Below are positions 1 through 8,640 of a DNA stretch of 64,000 nt, in pieces. The notes under the pieces were generated by a model. That model saw nothing but the letters and a program-made list of their open reading frames with translations, searched no databases and was not told the origin of the DNA. Position numbers and translations under genes: made by a program. The stretch is from an uncultured Caryophanales bacterium. GTDB lineage: Bacteria; Bacillota_I; Bacilli_A; RF39; UBA660. How positions within the stretch are numbered: position 1 is the stretch's first letter; every line of letters starts with the position of its first letter. The stretch covers positions 9,589 through 73,588 of the forward strand of contig CAJLIR010000006.1 in assembly GCA_905206805.1 (NCBI GenBank), in the 5' to 3' direction.

Positions 1-87
1 AAAATTCCAATGATTATAAAAATGCAGATGCCAAATCCTGAACCACATAGTTCAAACTGTGATGTTGTTGCAAGATGGGTTAATTAA
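1..87 (+). CDS. C-terminal end of an unidentified protein (truncated by window edge)
   Basis: An open frame runs from base 1 to a TAA at 85-87 and encodes 28 residues ending in VVARWVN. The start lies outside the window. Its stop overlaps by one base the ATG of the next gene (TAATG), so the two are probably translationally coupled and co-transcribed. The fragment is too short to name. Confidence 0.6.
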   Translation, partial: KIPMIIKMQMPNPEPHSSNCDVVARWVN

Positions 88-848
88 TGAACGATAAATT
101 ATTGATACATATTCCTCATTCTAGTTTAAATTTTCCTAAGTTATTTTTGACTCGTGTTAATGATTTAGAAAAAGTTAACTCTGAAAATATTTTTATATCA
201 GATTATTTGATTGACCAATTTATACCAAATGATGATGTAAATATTATTAAATTTAATTATTCTAGATTATTTTGTGATGTAGAAAGATTTAAAAATGATT
301 CAGATGAACCTATGTCAAAATATGGCATGGGTTCTGTTTATTACTTAGATTCTAATGGTTATAAGTTTATTGATTATGATGAAGTTTATAAAAGAGAGGT
401 TATTTGTAACTATTATGATAATCATCATAAAAAATTAGATAGTATGGTTACTGATATTTTAAATAAAAATAATATTTGCTATATTTTGGATTTACATAGT
501 TTTTCTGATTTGTTTGTTAATAAAATGTTTAATTATAATGATACTCCAGATATATGTATTGGTGTTGAGGATGGAAAAACTGATTTAGAATTACTTAATA
601 TAACTATTAATCACTTTAAGGAATTCAATTATTCGGTTAAAATTAATTTTCCATATAAAGGTAGCATAATACCTAATAAATATTATTCAGCGAATGATAA
701 TAGAATAAAAACAATGATGATAGAGATAAATAAAAGAATATATTTAGAAAATAATTGTGTACCTGATAAGAAAAAATATAAAAAATTAAAAAAATGTATG
801 AATTTATATTATATAAAATTAAATGATTATTTACAAAAAAATAAATAG
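87..848 (+). CDS. N-formylglutamate amidohydrolase family protein
   Basis: This 253-residue protein resembles the N-formylglutamate amidohydrolase (FGase/HutG-type) family, zinc-dependent hydrolases that release formate from N-formyl-L-glutamate or act on related N-acyl amino acids. Visible family signatures are the N-terminal IPHSS (residues 9-13), DVERF near residue 66, and the metal-site-like DLHSFSD near 134-140, followed by a basic-acidic IEINKR segment. There is no signal peptide, so it should act in the cytoplasm. Its ATG overlaps the stop of the upstream frame, indicating an operon that begins before the window. No histidine-utilisation gene is visible beside it, so the true substrate cannot be inferred from context. 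Confidence 0.8.
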   Translation: MNDKLLIHIPHSSLNFPKLFLTRVNDLEKVNSENIFISDYLIDQFIPNDDVNIIKFNYSRLFCDVERFKNDSDEPMSKYGMGSVYYLDSNGYKFIDYDEVYKREVICNYYDNHHKKLDSMVTDILNKNNICYILDLHSFSDLFVNKMFNYNDTPDICIGVEDGKTDLELLNITINHFKEFNYSVKINFPYKGSIIPNKYYSANDNRIKTMMIEINKRIYLENNCVPDKKKYKKLKKCMNLYYIKLNDYLQKNK

Positions 849-892
849 TTCAAAATTCTATATTGTTTCATATACTATATACGAGGTGTTAT

Positions 893-1339
893 ATGAAATA
901 CAGAGAAATTTTAAATAAAATATATTCTAATTATAAAAAAAATGATAAGTTTGATTTAAATAGTTTTATAAAATTTTACAAAGAAAATAATACTAAAATT
1001 GTTAAGTTTAAAATGTTTGACAATATAGATGGTATTATTGTTGACCAAAATCATTTAATATTTATATATTTTAAAGATAAAGAGTCGATGGTTTTTAGTA
1101 AAGCACATATTGTATTTGATAGTAGAGCTATAATATATAATTGTGTATTAAATAATGGTGATATTGAATATCAAGAAACTATTGGAAGAGATTTTAGAAA
1201 AAGAGAGGATATTTATAACTTTAATGATATAGATATTGTAATTAATGATAATTTGCTTGATGAAGAATTTGAACATACAATAGAGAATATTGAATACTTA
1301 AGTTATCAAAAAAATAAACAAAAAAGGCTTAAAATATAG
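893..1339 (+). CDS. Hypothetical protein, 148 aa
   Basis: A lysine- and asparagine-rich soluble protein that I do not recognise. I chose the ATG at 893 because a GAGGTG ribosome site sits just upstream; a longer frame from 863 has no such site. The middle is predicted beta-rich (alternating I/V/F with D/N turns), the N-terminus looks helical, and there is no signal peptide or membrane segment. It lies 44 bases after the amidohydrolase gene, in the same direction, and its last codons overlap a weak hairpin followed by a T-run, so it is probably the last gene of that operon. Confidence 0.6.
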   Translation: MKYREILNKIYSNYKKNDKFDLNSFIKFYKENNTKIVKFKMFDNIDGIIVDQNHLIFIYFKDKESMVFSKAHIVFDSRAIIYNCVLNNGDIEYQETIGRDFRKREDIYNFNDIDIVINDNLLDEEFEHTIENIEYLSYQKNKQKRLKI

Positions 1340-1350
1340 TCTTTTTTTTA
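1321..1350 (+). terminator. Rho-independent terminator after the 893-1339 gene
   Basis: Arms 1321-1329 and 1338-1346 pair with one G-T wobble and run into a T-tract. It separates the upstream operon from ffh. Confidence 0.5.
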
Positions 1351-1383
1351 ATTTTATTATATAATTTAAAAAGGTGATTATAA

Positions 1384-2691
1384 ATGTTTGAAAATTTAGG
1401 AGATAGATTACAAAACGCTATTAATAAAATAAAGGGTTATGGGAAAATAACTGAAGAAAATATTAGTGAAGTTACAAGAGAAATAAGACTTGCATTATTA
1501 GAGGCTGATGTTAATTATAAAGTTGTAAAAGAATTTATAAATAATGTTAAAGAAAAAGCATTAGGTGAAGAAGTTCAGAAAAGTTTAAGACCTAGTGAAT
1601 TATTTGTTAAAATTGTAAAAGATGAATTAGTTGATTTATTAGGTGGTAATTCAGAACCAATTAATACTACTGGTAATCCCGCTATATTAATGCTTGTGGG
1701 ATTACAAGGAAGTGGTAAAACTACTACTATAGCAAAATTAGCCAATTTTTTAAGAAAAAAATACAATAAAAAACCATTACTTGTAGCATGTGATGTATAT
1801 AGACCTGCCGCAATTGATCAATTAAAGCAACTTGGTAGAGAACTTAATATTGAAGTATATTCAGAAGGAAAGGAAGATCCCGTAAAAATTTCGAGTAATG
1901 CTGTTAACTATGCTAAAGAAAATGGTTTTAATTATGTTTTAGTAGATACTGCAGGTAGATTACATATTGATGAATTGTTAATGCAAGAACTTGAAAATAT
2001 TACAAATAGTATTAATCCTCAAGAAACAATTTTAGTAATTGATAGTATGATGGGACAAGATGCTATAAATGTAATTGAAGGTTTTAATTCAAAATTAAAA
2101 TTAACAGGAGCAATTTTAACAAAATTAGATGGAGATACTAGGGGTGGGGTTGCCTTATCGGTAAGACACTTGACTAATGTTCCAATTAAATTTATTGGTA
2201 TTAGTGAAAAAATGGATGGATTAGAAGAATTTCATCCTGATAGAATGGCTACTCGTATTCTTGGTATGGGCGATTTAATGACTATGATTGAAAAGGCTGA
2301 ATCTGTTATTGATCAAGACGAAGTTATGAATACAGCTAAAAAAATGCAAAAGGGAAATTTTGATTTAGAAGATTTCTTAAGTCAATTAAAACAAATAAAA
2401 AAAATGGGCCCACTTGAAAATTTAATAAAGTTAATTCCTGGTGCTAAAAAAATGGGATTAAATAATGTTCAAATTAATCCTAAGGATATGGCTCATTTAG
2501 AAGCAATAATTTTATCTATGACACCTAAGGAAAGAAAGCATCCTGAAATAATTAAGGCAAGTAGAAAAATTAGAATTGCTAAAGGTTCAGGTAGAAGTGT
2601 TGAGGAAGTAAATAGGCTTTTAAAGCAATTTGAACAAATGAAAACTATGATGAAACAATTTAAAAATGGAAATTTTAAAATGCCATTTTAG
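1384..2691 (+). CDS. ffh: Signal recognition particle protein Ffh (SRP54)
   Basis: Ffh is the GTPase of the signal recognition particle. It binds SRP RNA and signal sequences of nascent membrane and secreted proteins and docks with FtsY. At 435 residues it has the usual length. The N domain (about 1-95) carries the ALLEADV motif, and the G domain has GLQGSGKTT (about 106-114), DVYRPAAIDQL, DTAGRL (about 189) and TKLDGDTRGG (about 246). The methionine-rich M domain follows from about 300 to the end, with a GSGRS basic segment for RNA binding. The start has an AAGGTGAT ribosome site. The gene is monocistronic, with a strong hairpin directly behind it. The often neighbouring ylxM is not seen. 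Confidence 0.97.
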   Translation: MFENLGDRLQNAINKIKGYGKITEENISEVTREIRLALLEADVNYKVVKEFINNVKEKALGEEVQKSLRPSELFVKIVKDELVDLLGGNSEPINTTGNPAILMLVGLQGSGKTTTIAKLANFLRKKYNKKPLLVACDVYRPAAIDQLKQLGRELNIEVYSEGKEDPVKISSNAVNYAKENGFNYVLVDTAGRLHIDELLMQELENITNSINPQETILVIDSMMGQDAINVIEGFNSKLKLTGAILTKLDGDTRGGVALSVRHLTNVPIKFIGISEKMDGLEEFHPDRMATRILGMGDLMTMIEKAESVIDQDEVMNTAKKMQKGNFDLEDFLSQLKQIKKMGPLENLIKLIPGAKKMGLNNVQINPKDMAHLEAIILSMTPKERKHPEIIKASRKIRIAKGSGRSVEEVNRLLKQFEQMKTMMKQFKNGNFKMPF

Positions 2692-2728
2692 AAAAAGATT
2701 AAATGAAAATTTCATTTAATCTTTTTAT
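2692..2728 (+). terminator. Strong terminator of ffh
   Basis: A 16-base perfect inverted repeat (2692-2707 with 2711-2726) starts right after the ffh stop and ends in T-rich sequence. Confidence 0.85.
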
Positions 2729-2883
2729 TTATATTGATTACTTATTGATTTATAAACATCGGTTATATTAGTAATGTGTTTATATCATTTATGTAATTTT
2801 TTATAAAATTAATGCTTTTTATATATTTTTTATAATAAATAAAATTAACAAGGCAAATCACATATTCAAAAAAATTCAATCGA

Positions 2884-2892
2884 CATATCATA
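2884..2892 (+). promoter_or_regulatory. Candidate sigma-K -10 element upstream of the coat protein gene
   Basis: CATATCATA matches the sigma-K -10 consensus CATANNNTA and lies 25 bases before the coat gene start. No convincing AC -35 at the expected 16-17 base spacing is seen, and AT-rich sequence gives such matches by chance, so this is suggestive only. Confidence 0.35.
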
Positions 2893-2910
2893 AAGTAGAT
2901 AAGGGGGAAT

Positions 2911-3264
2911 ATGTTCATGTTATTTAATAAAAGATGTTGTGGAGCAATGCCACAATTTGGTTGTGCACCAATAATGCCACAAGATAACTGTTGTGACGGA
3001 GGTAATTTTGCTCAAGGAGCAATGCCACAATCAGATAGATGTTGTCAAAATATGAACCAAACAAGAGAACAATGTATAGTAGAACCAACTATTAATAAAT
3101 GTATTGAAAAAGAATTTTATCATGAAGTACCACATGTATGTCCAATACATACACATGTAATAAATCGTCATATATATAATCATAGCTATACACCACAATA
3201 CACTTGTTCAGAAGAAAACCAAGTTTGCAATATTGACAACGGACCATGTTGCAAATTTGTCTAA
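2911..3264 (+). CDS. cotD: CotD-family spore coat protein
   Basis: A 117-residue Cys-, His- and Gln-rich protein without signal peptide. The core, with PHVCPIHTHVINRHIYNH around residues 74-91, matches the CotD family of inner spore coat proteins. The N-terminal part has repeated GAMPQ and paired cysteines (CC at several places), suggesting cross-linking in the coat. A GGGGG ribosome site at 2903-2907 fits the ATG at 2917 (MLFNKRCC) better than the ATG at 2911, so the protein may be two residues shorter. A sigma-K-like -10 lies upstream, consistent with mother-cell expression, and a terminator follows the gene. Confidence 0.8.
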   Translation: MFMLFNKRCCGAMPQFGCAPIMPQDNCCDGGNFAQGAMPQSDRCCQNMNQTREQCIVEPTINKCIEKEFYHEVPHVCPIHTHVINRHIYNHSYTPQYTCSEENQVCNIDNGPCCKFV

Positions 3265-3289
3265 AGAATAGTCTACTATTCTTTTTTTT
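3263..3289 (+). terminator. Terminator after the CotD gene
   Basis: Nine-base perfect stem (3263-3271 with 3276-3284) followed by eight T. Confidence 0.85.
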
Positions 3290-3335
3290 CTTGCTAAAAA
3301 TAAATAATTTGATTATACTAGTAACAGGTGATGTT

Positions 3336-3965
3336 ATGAAAAAAGTATTATTAAAATGTATTTTTATAATAATAATTTTGGTTGGTTATATTATTTTGAA
3401 TGAAAATATACATGAAAAAAACTATGTCAATGAAATTGTATTAGAAAGTGATTCTATTACTAGTTATGATTGGGAATGTATAGTTAATGATGAATTTTTG
3501 AATATTTCAAAAGAAGAAAAAAATGGAAAATATATATTTAAACTATCTGCTAAAAAGAGTGGAATAACAGAAGTTCAATGTGTATATAGTTCTTCATTAA
3601 ATAATAATGATAGTGATGTTGTAAAAGTATATAGTGTTCAGATTGATTCAAGAAAAAAAATTACTATTAATGATCCAAAGGACTATAAAGAATTCAAATT
3701 TGATACAGCATATGGCAATGTAAAAATTGTTGCTAATAATGCGTTAACTGCTACAGGATTTGCTGGTTCTAGTAATACTATTTTTTATTTAAAGGATAAT
3801 AATTTATATTTATATGTCAATAATGGTGATGATGATTTATTGGCAGTTGGTGTAGATAAAATGTATTATGAAAATAACAATTCTCAAGTAATTACTGTGA
3901 AATTAAATAAAAATTCAAATATTATTAAGAATTTGCCTTACATAAATTATGTATATGATAATTAA
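3336..3965 (+). CDS. Secreted or membrane-anchored protein with a chagasin-like segment, unknown function
   Basis: The start is the ATG at 3336 behind an AGGTGAT ribosome site. Residues 5-20 are hydrophobic (a signal anchor without lipobox cysteine), so the 209-residue protein should sit outside the membrane. The central part (SYDWECIVND, then a repeat-type segment ending KKSGITEVQCVY) recalls the inhibitor I42/chagasin fold, where a Y-x-W loop and a G-rich strand occur; this is a weak pattern match. The rest is beta-rich. It stands alone between a terminator and a convergent regulator gene, and the function is unknown. Confidence 0.5.
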   Translation: MKKVLLKCIFIIIILVGYIILNENIHEKNYVNEIVLESDSITSYDWECIVNDEFLNISKEEKNGKYIFKLSAKKSGITEVQCVYSSSLNNNDSDVVKVYSVQIDSRKKITINDPKDYKEFKFDTAYGNVKIVANNALTATGFAGSSNTIFYLKDNNLYLYVNNGDDDLLAVGVDKMYYENNNSQVITVKLNKNSNIIKNLPYINYVYDN

Positions 3966-3971
3966 TAAAAA

Positions 3972-3998
3972 AATAGAATATTAAAATTTTATTCTATT
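3972..3998 (-). terminator. Terminator for the reverse-strand regulator
   Basis: An inverted repeat (3972-3979 with 3991-3998) overlaps the stop codon of the reverse gene and is followed on the reverse strand by a run of T. It separates the convergent genes. Confidence 0.6.
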
Positions 3999-4423
3999 CT
4001 GCCACATAACCAATCTAGTGAAATTTCAAATTTTGTTGCTATACTATAAGCAAAAACAGTTAATATTAAAGTTTTTCCATTTTCATAAGCACTAATAGTA
4101 GAGTGAGATGTATTTAATAATTTTGCCAAATCATTTTGGCTTAAATTAAATTTTTTTCTTAAATACAAAATTCTTTCACCTATTATTTTTTTATTTATTT
4201 TGTCGTTTATTTTTGGATAATTTTTGTCTTTAGATAAATTTACTATATAATCCATAGATAAATTATAAAAATTGCACAAGTCATTTAAGTGTTCTAAAGG
4301 AATGAATGTTTCACCTGTTTCCCATCTATTATATGTTGACTTACTAACATTTAGTTTTAAGGCAATTTGTCTTTGTGTAAGTTCACTATTTTCTCTTAAA
4401 CTTTTTAATTTTTCAAAAATCAT
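3989..4423 (-). CDS. Transcriptional regulator with two tandem XRE-type HTH domains
   Basis: This 144-residue protein has two consecutive Cro/C1-type helix-turn-helix domains. The first (about 4-63) contains LTQRQIALKLNVSKSTYNRW; the second (about 79-140) contains LSQNDLAKLLNTSHSTISAY. No sensor domain is present, so it is probably a simple DNA-binding repressor whose doubled HTH may let a monomer span a palindrome. The start has a GGTGAAG ribosome site. It is divergent from a small 66-residue gene whose promoter lies in the shared 104-base gap, the natural place for its operator. Confidence 0.85.
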   Translation of the reverse strand: MIFEKLKSLRENSELTQRQIALKLNVSKSTYNRWETGETFIPLEHLNDLCNFYNLSMDYIVNLSKDKNYPKINDKINKKIIGERILYLRKKFNLSQNDLAKLLNTSHSTISAYENGKTLILTVFAYSIATKFEISLDWLCGRIE

Positions 4424-4527
4424 ATACTACTTCACCTATATATAATTTTCTCATTAAATAAAATTTTATTAATTTTTGTCCCCTATATGCGACCGAATGT
4501 GTTATAATAAATACGAGGAGGAATATT

Positions 4528-4728
4528 ATGAATTATTTTATAAGACAATATCATAAAATTTTAACGCAGTTAGAAAATTATAAAAAAAATTTAGTTTTGA
4601 GACAAACCAAATTTATTAATGATCAAGATATATATCTTAAATATTTTGATGAAATAGATAATTTATTATTGGATAAATATATAAAAATAGAAGAAATGTT
4701 AAATGAATTTAATGAACAAAATTATTAA
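4528..4728 (+). CDS. Small helical protein, 66 aa
   Basis: A short charged protein with heptad-like spacing of L/I residues over nearly its whole length, so probably a helical hairpin or coiled coil. It has a strong GAGGAGG ribosome site, and a TATAAT lies at 4503-4508. The gene is divergent from the double-HTH regulator and is a likely regulatory target. Its 3' end overlaps by 20 bases the 3' end of the reverse-strand pseudouridine synthase. Function unknown. Confidence 0.6.
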   Translation: MNYFIRQYHKILTQLENYKKNLVLRQTKFINDQDIYLKYFDEIDNLLLDKYIKIEEMLNEFNEQNY

Positions 4729-5557
4729 AGTAAGATGGTTTATTAATTTCAAATGTAAGAATTTTTTTACTATTTGGATCTAGAATAATAAGTTTATTTG
4801 CATGTAAGCAAAAATAATTTGATTTGAAGTTTTTATCTCCATATTTTTTGTCACCAACAATACTATTACCAATACTTTGCATAGCAACACGAATTTGATT
4901 TTTTCTGCCTGTTTTAATTTCGATATCTAAAAGTGAATAATTTTGATTTGATTTGATAACTTTGTAGCAAGTTATAGCTTTTTTCCCTGTATTATTTTTT
5001 GTTGCAAAAACATATAAATTGTCAGTTTCTTTTAAATACTGAATAATTGTGTCACTGCTTTTTTTAGGAATACCTTCTACAATAGCTTGATATCCTCTAT
5101 ATTTAACTAATGAGTCCCAATTATTTTGGTATATACTTTGAATTTTTGTACTTTTAGCAAACATTACTATTCCAGATGTTTCCCTATCAAGTCTATGAAT
5201 AACAAAAACTTTAGAATTTTTGTTATTTTTTTTTAAATATTCACTAACTAAATGATATAGTGTTTTTTCCTTTTCTTTATTTGTACTAATTGTAAGTAAA
5301 TTAGATGGTTTATTAACTACGATTATGTTTTTATCTTCGTAAATTATTTCTATATTGTCATTTATTTTTGAATTAAAATTATTAATTGTAATAGAATCAT
5401 TACATTTTAAATTGTAATTATATTGTGTTATCTTTTTATTATTAACAAGTATTTGATTATTTGCTAATTTCTTTTTAGCTTCTTTATGAGAATATTTTAA
5501 TTCTTCTATTAAGTAATTTATTAAAATTGTATCTTTATTTACTATATAATTTTTCAT
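4709..5557 (-). CDS. rluD: RluA-family pseudouridine synthase
   Basis: The enzyme isomerises specific uridines in 23S rRNA (or tRNA) to pseudouridine. The 282-residue protein has an N-terminal S4 RNA-binding domain (about 12-60) and the RluA catalytic domain with HRLDRETSG, where the catalytic Asp is about residue 124. The later GRKNQIRVAM and HANKLIIL motifs are also typical. I start at the ATG at 5557 because a GGGTG site precedes it; a GTG three codons upstream (5566) has no ribosome site. RluD-type is the closest label from the S4 plus catalytic layout, but exact target positions cannot be read from sequence. Confidence 0.9.
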   Translation of the reverse strand: MKNYIVNKDTILINYLIEELKYSHKEAKKKLANNQILVNNKKITQYNYNLKCNDSITINNFNSKINDNIEIIYEDKNIIVVNKPSNLLTISTNKEKEKTLYHLVSEYLKKNNKNSKVFVIHRLDRETSGIVMFAKSTKIQSIYQNNWDSLVKYRGYQAIVEGIPKKSSDTIIQYLKETDNLYVFATKNNTGKKAITCYKVIKSNQNYSLLDIEIKTGRKNQIRVAMQSIGNSIVGDKKYGDKNFKSNYFCLHANKLIILDPNSKKILTFEINKPSYFNNFVH

Positions 5558-5598
5558 ATTTAACACCCAAAATAATAATACACTATAATTTAAAAATT

Positions 5599-6183
5599 TT
5601 AAATATTATTTTCTAAATATTCTTCTAAAGTTAAATTATTTTTAGTTATTTCTAAAGCAATTTTTCCTACATATCTATAATGCCATGGTTCATATTTAAA
5701 TCCAGTTATATTTTGTTTATCAGAGGGATATCTTAATATAAAACCATAATTAGGAGCATTTTTTATCATCCAAGAAAATTCCTTTGTATTACTAAAATTA
5801 TTGTAGTCGCCCTCTGAACCTCTTACATCAACTGCAAGTCCTGTTTGATGTTCAGAGTGTCCTGGTTTAGCAGAACAGGCGTTAGCATATTCACTACCAT
5901 ATTTTAATACATAATTGTCGTATAATTTTTTTTGATATTCAAAACTTCTATATGTTGATTCTGCTTTTATACTTAAATTTAATTTTTTAGCATTCTTACA
6001 TAATTTTTCAAAGCATTCTTTAGCTTCATTTCTTAAATATTTAGTATCAACAGAATATAATTCATTAATTTTTTCTAAATTGCTAGGTATAAATTTTTGA
6101 TACAACATATTATTTTTATTTACAAGTACTAATAAATCATCAGGATTTTCAATTAATTTTATATTTTTATAAAAATCATTCAT
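5599..6183 (-). CDS. VanY-family D-Ala-D-Ala carboxypeptidase lacking a signal peptide
   Basis: A zinc M15B peptidase that should remove the terminal D-Ala from peptidoglycan peptides. The zinc-site motifs are complete: SEHQTGLAVD (His112, Asp119) and EPWHYR (His168), with the STYRS/GSEYA substrate region before them. Unlike most VanY proteins, the 194-residue product starts directly with a soluble segment and has no visible signal peptide or membrane helix; a GGTGAT site supports this start. It may act on cytoplasmic muropeptides or be exported another way. It sits 32 bases downstream of its ribosome site, upstream of the pseudouridine synthase in the same direction. A second, membrane-anchored VanY lies at 56735. 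Confidence 0.88.
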   Translation of the reverse strand: MNDFYKNIKLIENPDDLLVLVNKNNMLYQKFIPSNLEKINELYSVDTKYLRNEAKECFEKLCKNAKKLNLSIKAESTYRSFEYQKKLYDNYVLKYGSEYANACSAKPGHSEHQTGLAVDVRGSEGDYNNFSNTKEFSWMIKNAPNYGFILRYPSDKQNITGFKYEPWHYRYVGKIALEITKNNLTLEEYLENNI

Positions 6184-6288
6184 TTAATCACCACTTAATT
6201 TTATGCGATTAATAAATTGGACATACTCATTATTTTTATTAAACCATATATTATGATAGAAGTTTTTACTTCTTTAAGGAGGAATTAT

Positions 6289-6537
6289 ATGAATAATAAT
6301 ACTATAAGCCTCGATTTACTTAAAATAGGAGATAGCGCTAATGTTGTAAAAATTAATTCAAACGATGATATAAAAAGAAGATTACTTGATATGGGAATAA
6401 CTGAAAATAGCGTAATTAAATGTATTTTAGAAAGTCCTTTTAAAGATCCTAGAGCTTATTTAGTTAAGGGTGCCACTATAGCAATAAGAAATTGTGATGC
6501 GAAAGATATAACGGTAAGGTGTTGTAATAATGAATGA
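6289..6537 (+). CDS. feoA: Ferrous iron transport protein FeoA
   Basis: FeoA is a small SH3-like cytoplasmic protein needed for FeoB-driven Fe2+ import. The 82-residue product begins at the ATG at 6289, seven bases behind AAGGAGG; a longer in-frame start at 6217 is not credible. Typical features are the DLLKIGDSANV opening, RRLLDMGI and the closing GATIAIRNCDAKDITV. Its end overlaps the feoB start by 8 bases, so the two are translationally coupled. Confidence 0.92.
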   Translation: MNNNTISLDLLKIGDSANVVKINSNDDIKRRLLDMGITENSVIKCILESPFKDPRAYLVKGATIAIRNCDAKDITVRCCNNE

Positions 6538-8584
6538 GTATGCGAAAATAATAGCTTTAGCTGGTAATCCAAATGTTGGAAAAAGTACTATATTTAATGC
6601 TTTAACTGGTTTAAAACAACATACTGGTAATTGGCCTGGAAAAACTGTAAGTAATGCAGTAGGAGAATATAAATATAATGATTCTTTATATAAAATTTAT
6701 GATTTACCAGGTACTTATTCATTAGTATCACATTCTGAAGAAGAAGAAATAGCTAGAGATTTTATTTGTTTTGGTAATTCTTCTATAACTGTTATTGTTT
6801 GTGATGCGGTTTGTTTAGAAAGAAATTTGAATTTAGCTCTTCAAACTATAGAAATTAATGATAATGTAATTATTTGTGTAAATTTACTAGATGAAGCAAA
6901 AAGAAAAAATATTAATGTTGATTTAGATAAATTAAGTTCTATTTTAGGAGTACCTGTAATAGGAACTAGTGCTCGTAATAATAAAGGTTTAGACGATTTA
7001 ATGTATGCGATAGAAAATTATGAGAATAAAAAGCATTATCGCATAAAGTATGAAAAATGTATTGAAGATGCGATTGATATTATTTATCCTTATATTCATA
7101 TTAATAATAGGATAAACAAAAGATGGCTTGCTCTTAAATTAATTGATGATGATAAGAACTTTTTAAAATCATTAAAGAAAAATTTAGATTTTAATTTAGA
7201 TAATGAATTGGAAGATAGAATTTTATATGCAAGGTGTTTTTTATCCGATAATGGTATAGAAATAACGGAGTTAAAAAATCATATCGTTGGAAATATTGTT
7301 TCAATCGCGCAAGAAATAAGTAGTAAGGTTGTAACTTATAATGATAAAAATTATAACGAAAAAGAAATGAAAATTGATAAGTGGGTTACTAATAAATGGA
7401 CTGGAATACCACTTATGATTTTGTTATTGATGATTGTTTTTTGGATTACAATAGTTGGGGCAAATTATCCATCAGGATTACTTTATGATTTTTTGTTTTG
7501 GATAGAGGGATATTTGTACAAATTTTTTGATCTTTTAATGGCACCAAGTTGGTTAAGCGGAATTTTAGTAGGTGGAGTGTATCGTGTTTTAGCTTGGGTA
7601 GTATCTGTTATGTTGCCACCAATGGCTATATTTTTTCCATTATTTACAATTTTAGAAGATTTAGGCTATTTACCTAGAATTGCCTTTAATTTAGATAGAT
7701 GTTTTAAAAAATGTGCAGCTTGTGGGAAACAAGCGTTAACAATGGTAATGGGATTTGGTTGTAATGCAGTAGGGGTAACAGGAGCTAGAATTATTGATTC
7801 AAAAAGAGAGCGATTACTAGCAATTATAACTAATTGTTTTGTACCTTGTAATGGAAGATTTCCGGCAATTATCTCAATTATAACAATGTTTTTTATAGGT
7901 TTTTCAGGAGGATTTTTATCTTCAGTATTTAGTGTTTTAATTTTAACACTAGTAATTTTAAGTGGAATATTTATGACATTTTTAGTTTCTAAAATATTAT
8001 CTAAAACCTTACTAAAAGGTATTCCATCTTCATTTACTTTAGAATTACCACCTTATAGAAAACCACAATTTTTTAAAGTAATTGTTAGATCTATTTTTGA
8101 TAGAACATTACTTGTTTTGGGAAGAGCTATTTCTATTGCAGCACCAGCAGGTTTAATTATTTGGATTCTAGCTAATGTGAATATAAATGATATTAGTATT
8201 TTGAAATATTGTACTGACTTTTTAAATCCTTTTGCGCAATTGATAGGTTTAGATGGTGTAATTTTAATGGCTTTTATTTTAGGATTTCCGGCAAATGAAA
8301 TAGTAGTACCAATTGTGATAATGGGTTATATGGCAACAGGTAATTTAACAGATTTTGATTCTTTAGTTCAATTAAAAACATTATTAGTTGATAATGGTTG
8401 GACAATTCAAACTGCGATTTGTTTTATTACTTTTTCACTTTTTCATTTTCCATGTTCTACAACTTGTTTAACTATAAAAAAAGAAACTGGCAGTTTTAAG
8501 TGGACTTTAGTTTCTATATTGATTCCTACTATAATTGGTTTTATTTTATGTTTTACAATAAATTTTATTTTTAATCTTTTCTAA
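6530..8584 (+). CDS. feoB: Ferrous iron transporter FeoB
   Basis: FeoB is the GTP-dependent Fe2+ importer of the inner membrane. The N-terminal G domain (about 8-160) has GNPNVGKST, the DLPGTYSL switch II and the NLLDE base-recognition motif. A helical spacer and a polytopic membrane part from about residue 290 follow, with the CGKQALTMVMGFGCNAVG gate segment and a late FPANEIVVP motif. At 684 residues it is at the short end of the family, with no C-terminal FeoC-like or cysteine-rich domain. It overlaps feoA and is followed by a bidirectional terminator, so feoAB is a two-gene operon. Confidence 0.96.
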   Translation: MNEYAKIIALAGNPNVGKSTIFNALTGLKQHTGNWPGKTVSNAVGEYKYNDSLYKIYDLPGTYSLVSHSEEEEIARDFICFGNSSITVIVCDAVCLERNLNLALQTIEINDNVIICVNLLDEAKRKNINVDLDKLSSILGVPVIGTSARNNKGLDDLMYAIENYENKKHYRIKYEKCIEDAIDIIYPYIHINNRINKRWLALKLIDDDKNFLKSLKKNLDFNLDNELEDRILYARCFLSDNGIEITELKNHIVGNIVSIAQEISSKVVTYNDKNYNEKEMKIDKWVTNKWTGIPLMILLLMIVFWITIVGANYPSGLLYDFLFWIEGYLYKFFDLLMAPSWLSGILVGGVYRVLAWVVSVMLPPMAIFFPLFTILEDLGYLPRIAFNLDRCFKKCAACGKQALTMVMGFGCNAVGVTGARIIDSKRERLLAIITNCFVPCNGRFPAIISIITMFFIGFSGGFLSSVFSVLILTLVILSGIFMTFLVSKILSKTLLKGIPSSFTLELPPYRKPQFFKVIVRSIFDRTLLVLGRAISIAAPAGLIIWILANVNINDISILKYCTDFLNPFAQLIGLDGVILMAFILGFPANEIVVPIVIMGYMATGNLTDFDSLVQLKTLLVDNGWTIQTAICFITFSLFHFPCSTTCLTIKKETGSFKWTLVSILIPTIIGFILCFTINFIFNLF

Positions 8585-8610
8585 TTAAAATAATATATGT
8601 TTATATTAAA

Positions 8611-8640
8611 TAAAGAACAAACTTAAAAATTTGTTCTTTA
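8611..8640. terminator. Bidirectional terminator between feoB and the reverse regulator
   Basis: Eleven-base perfect stem (8611-8621 with 8630-8640). A T-rich tail on both strands lets it serve both convergent genes. Confidence 0.8.
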
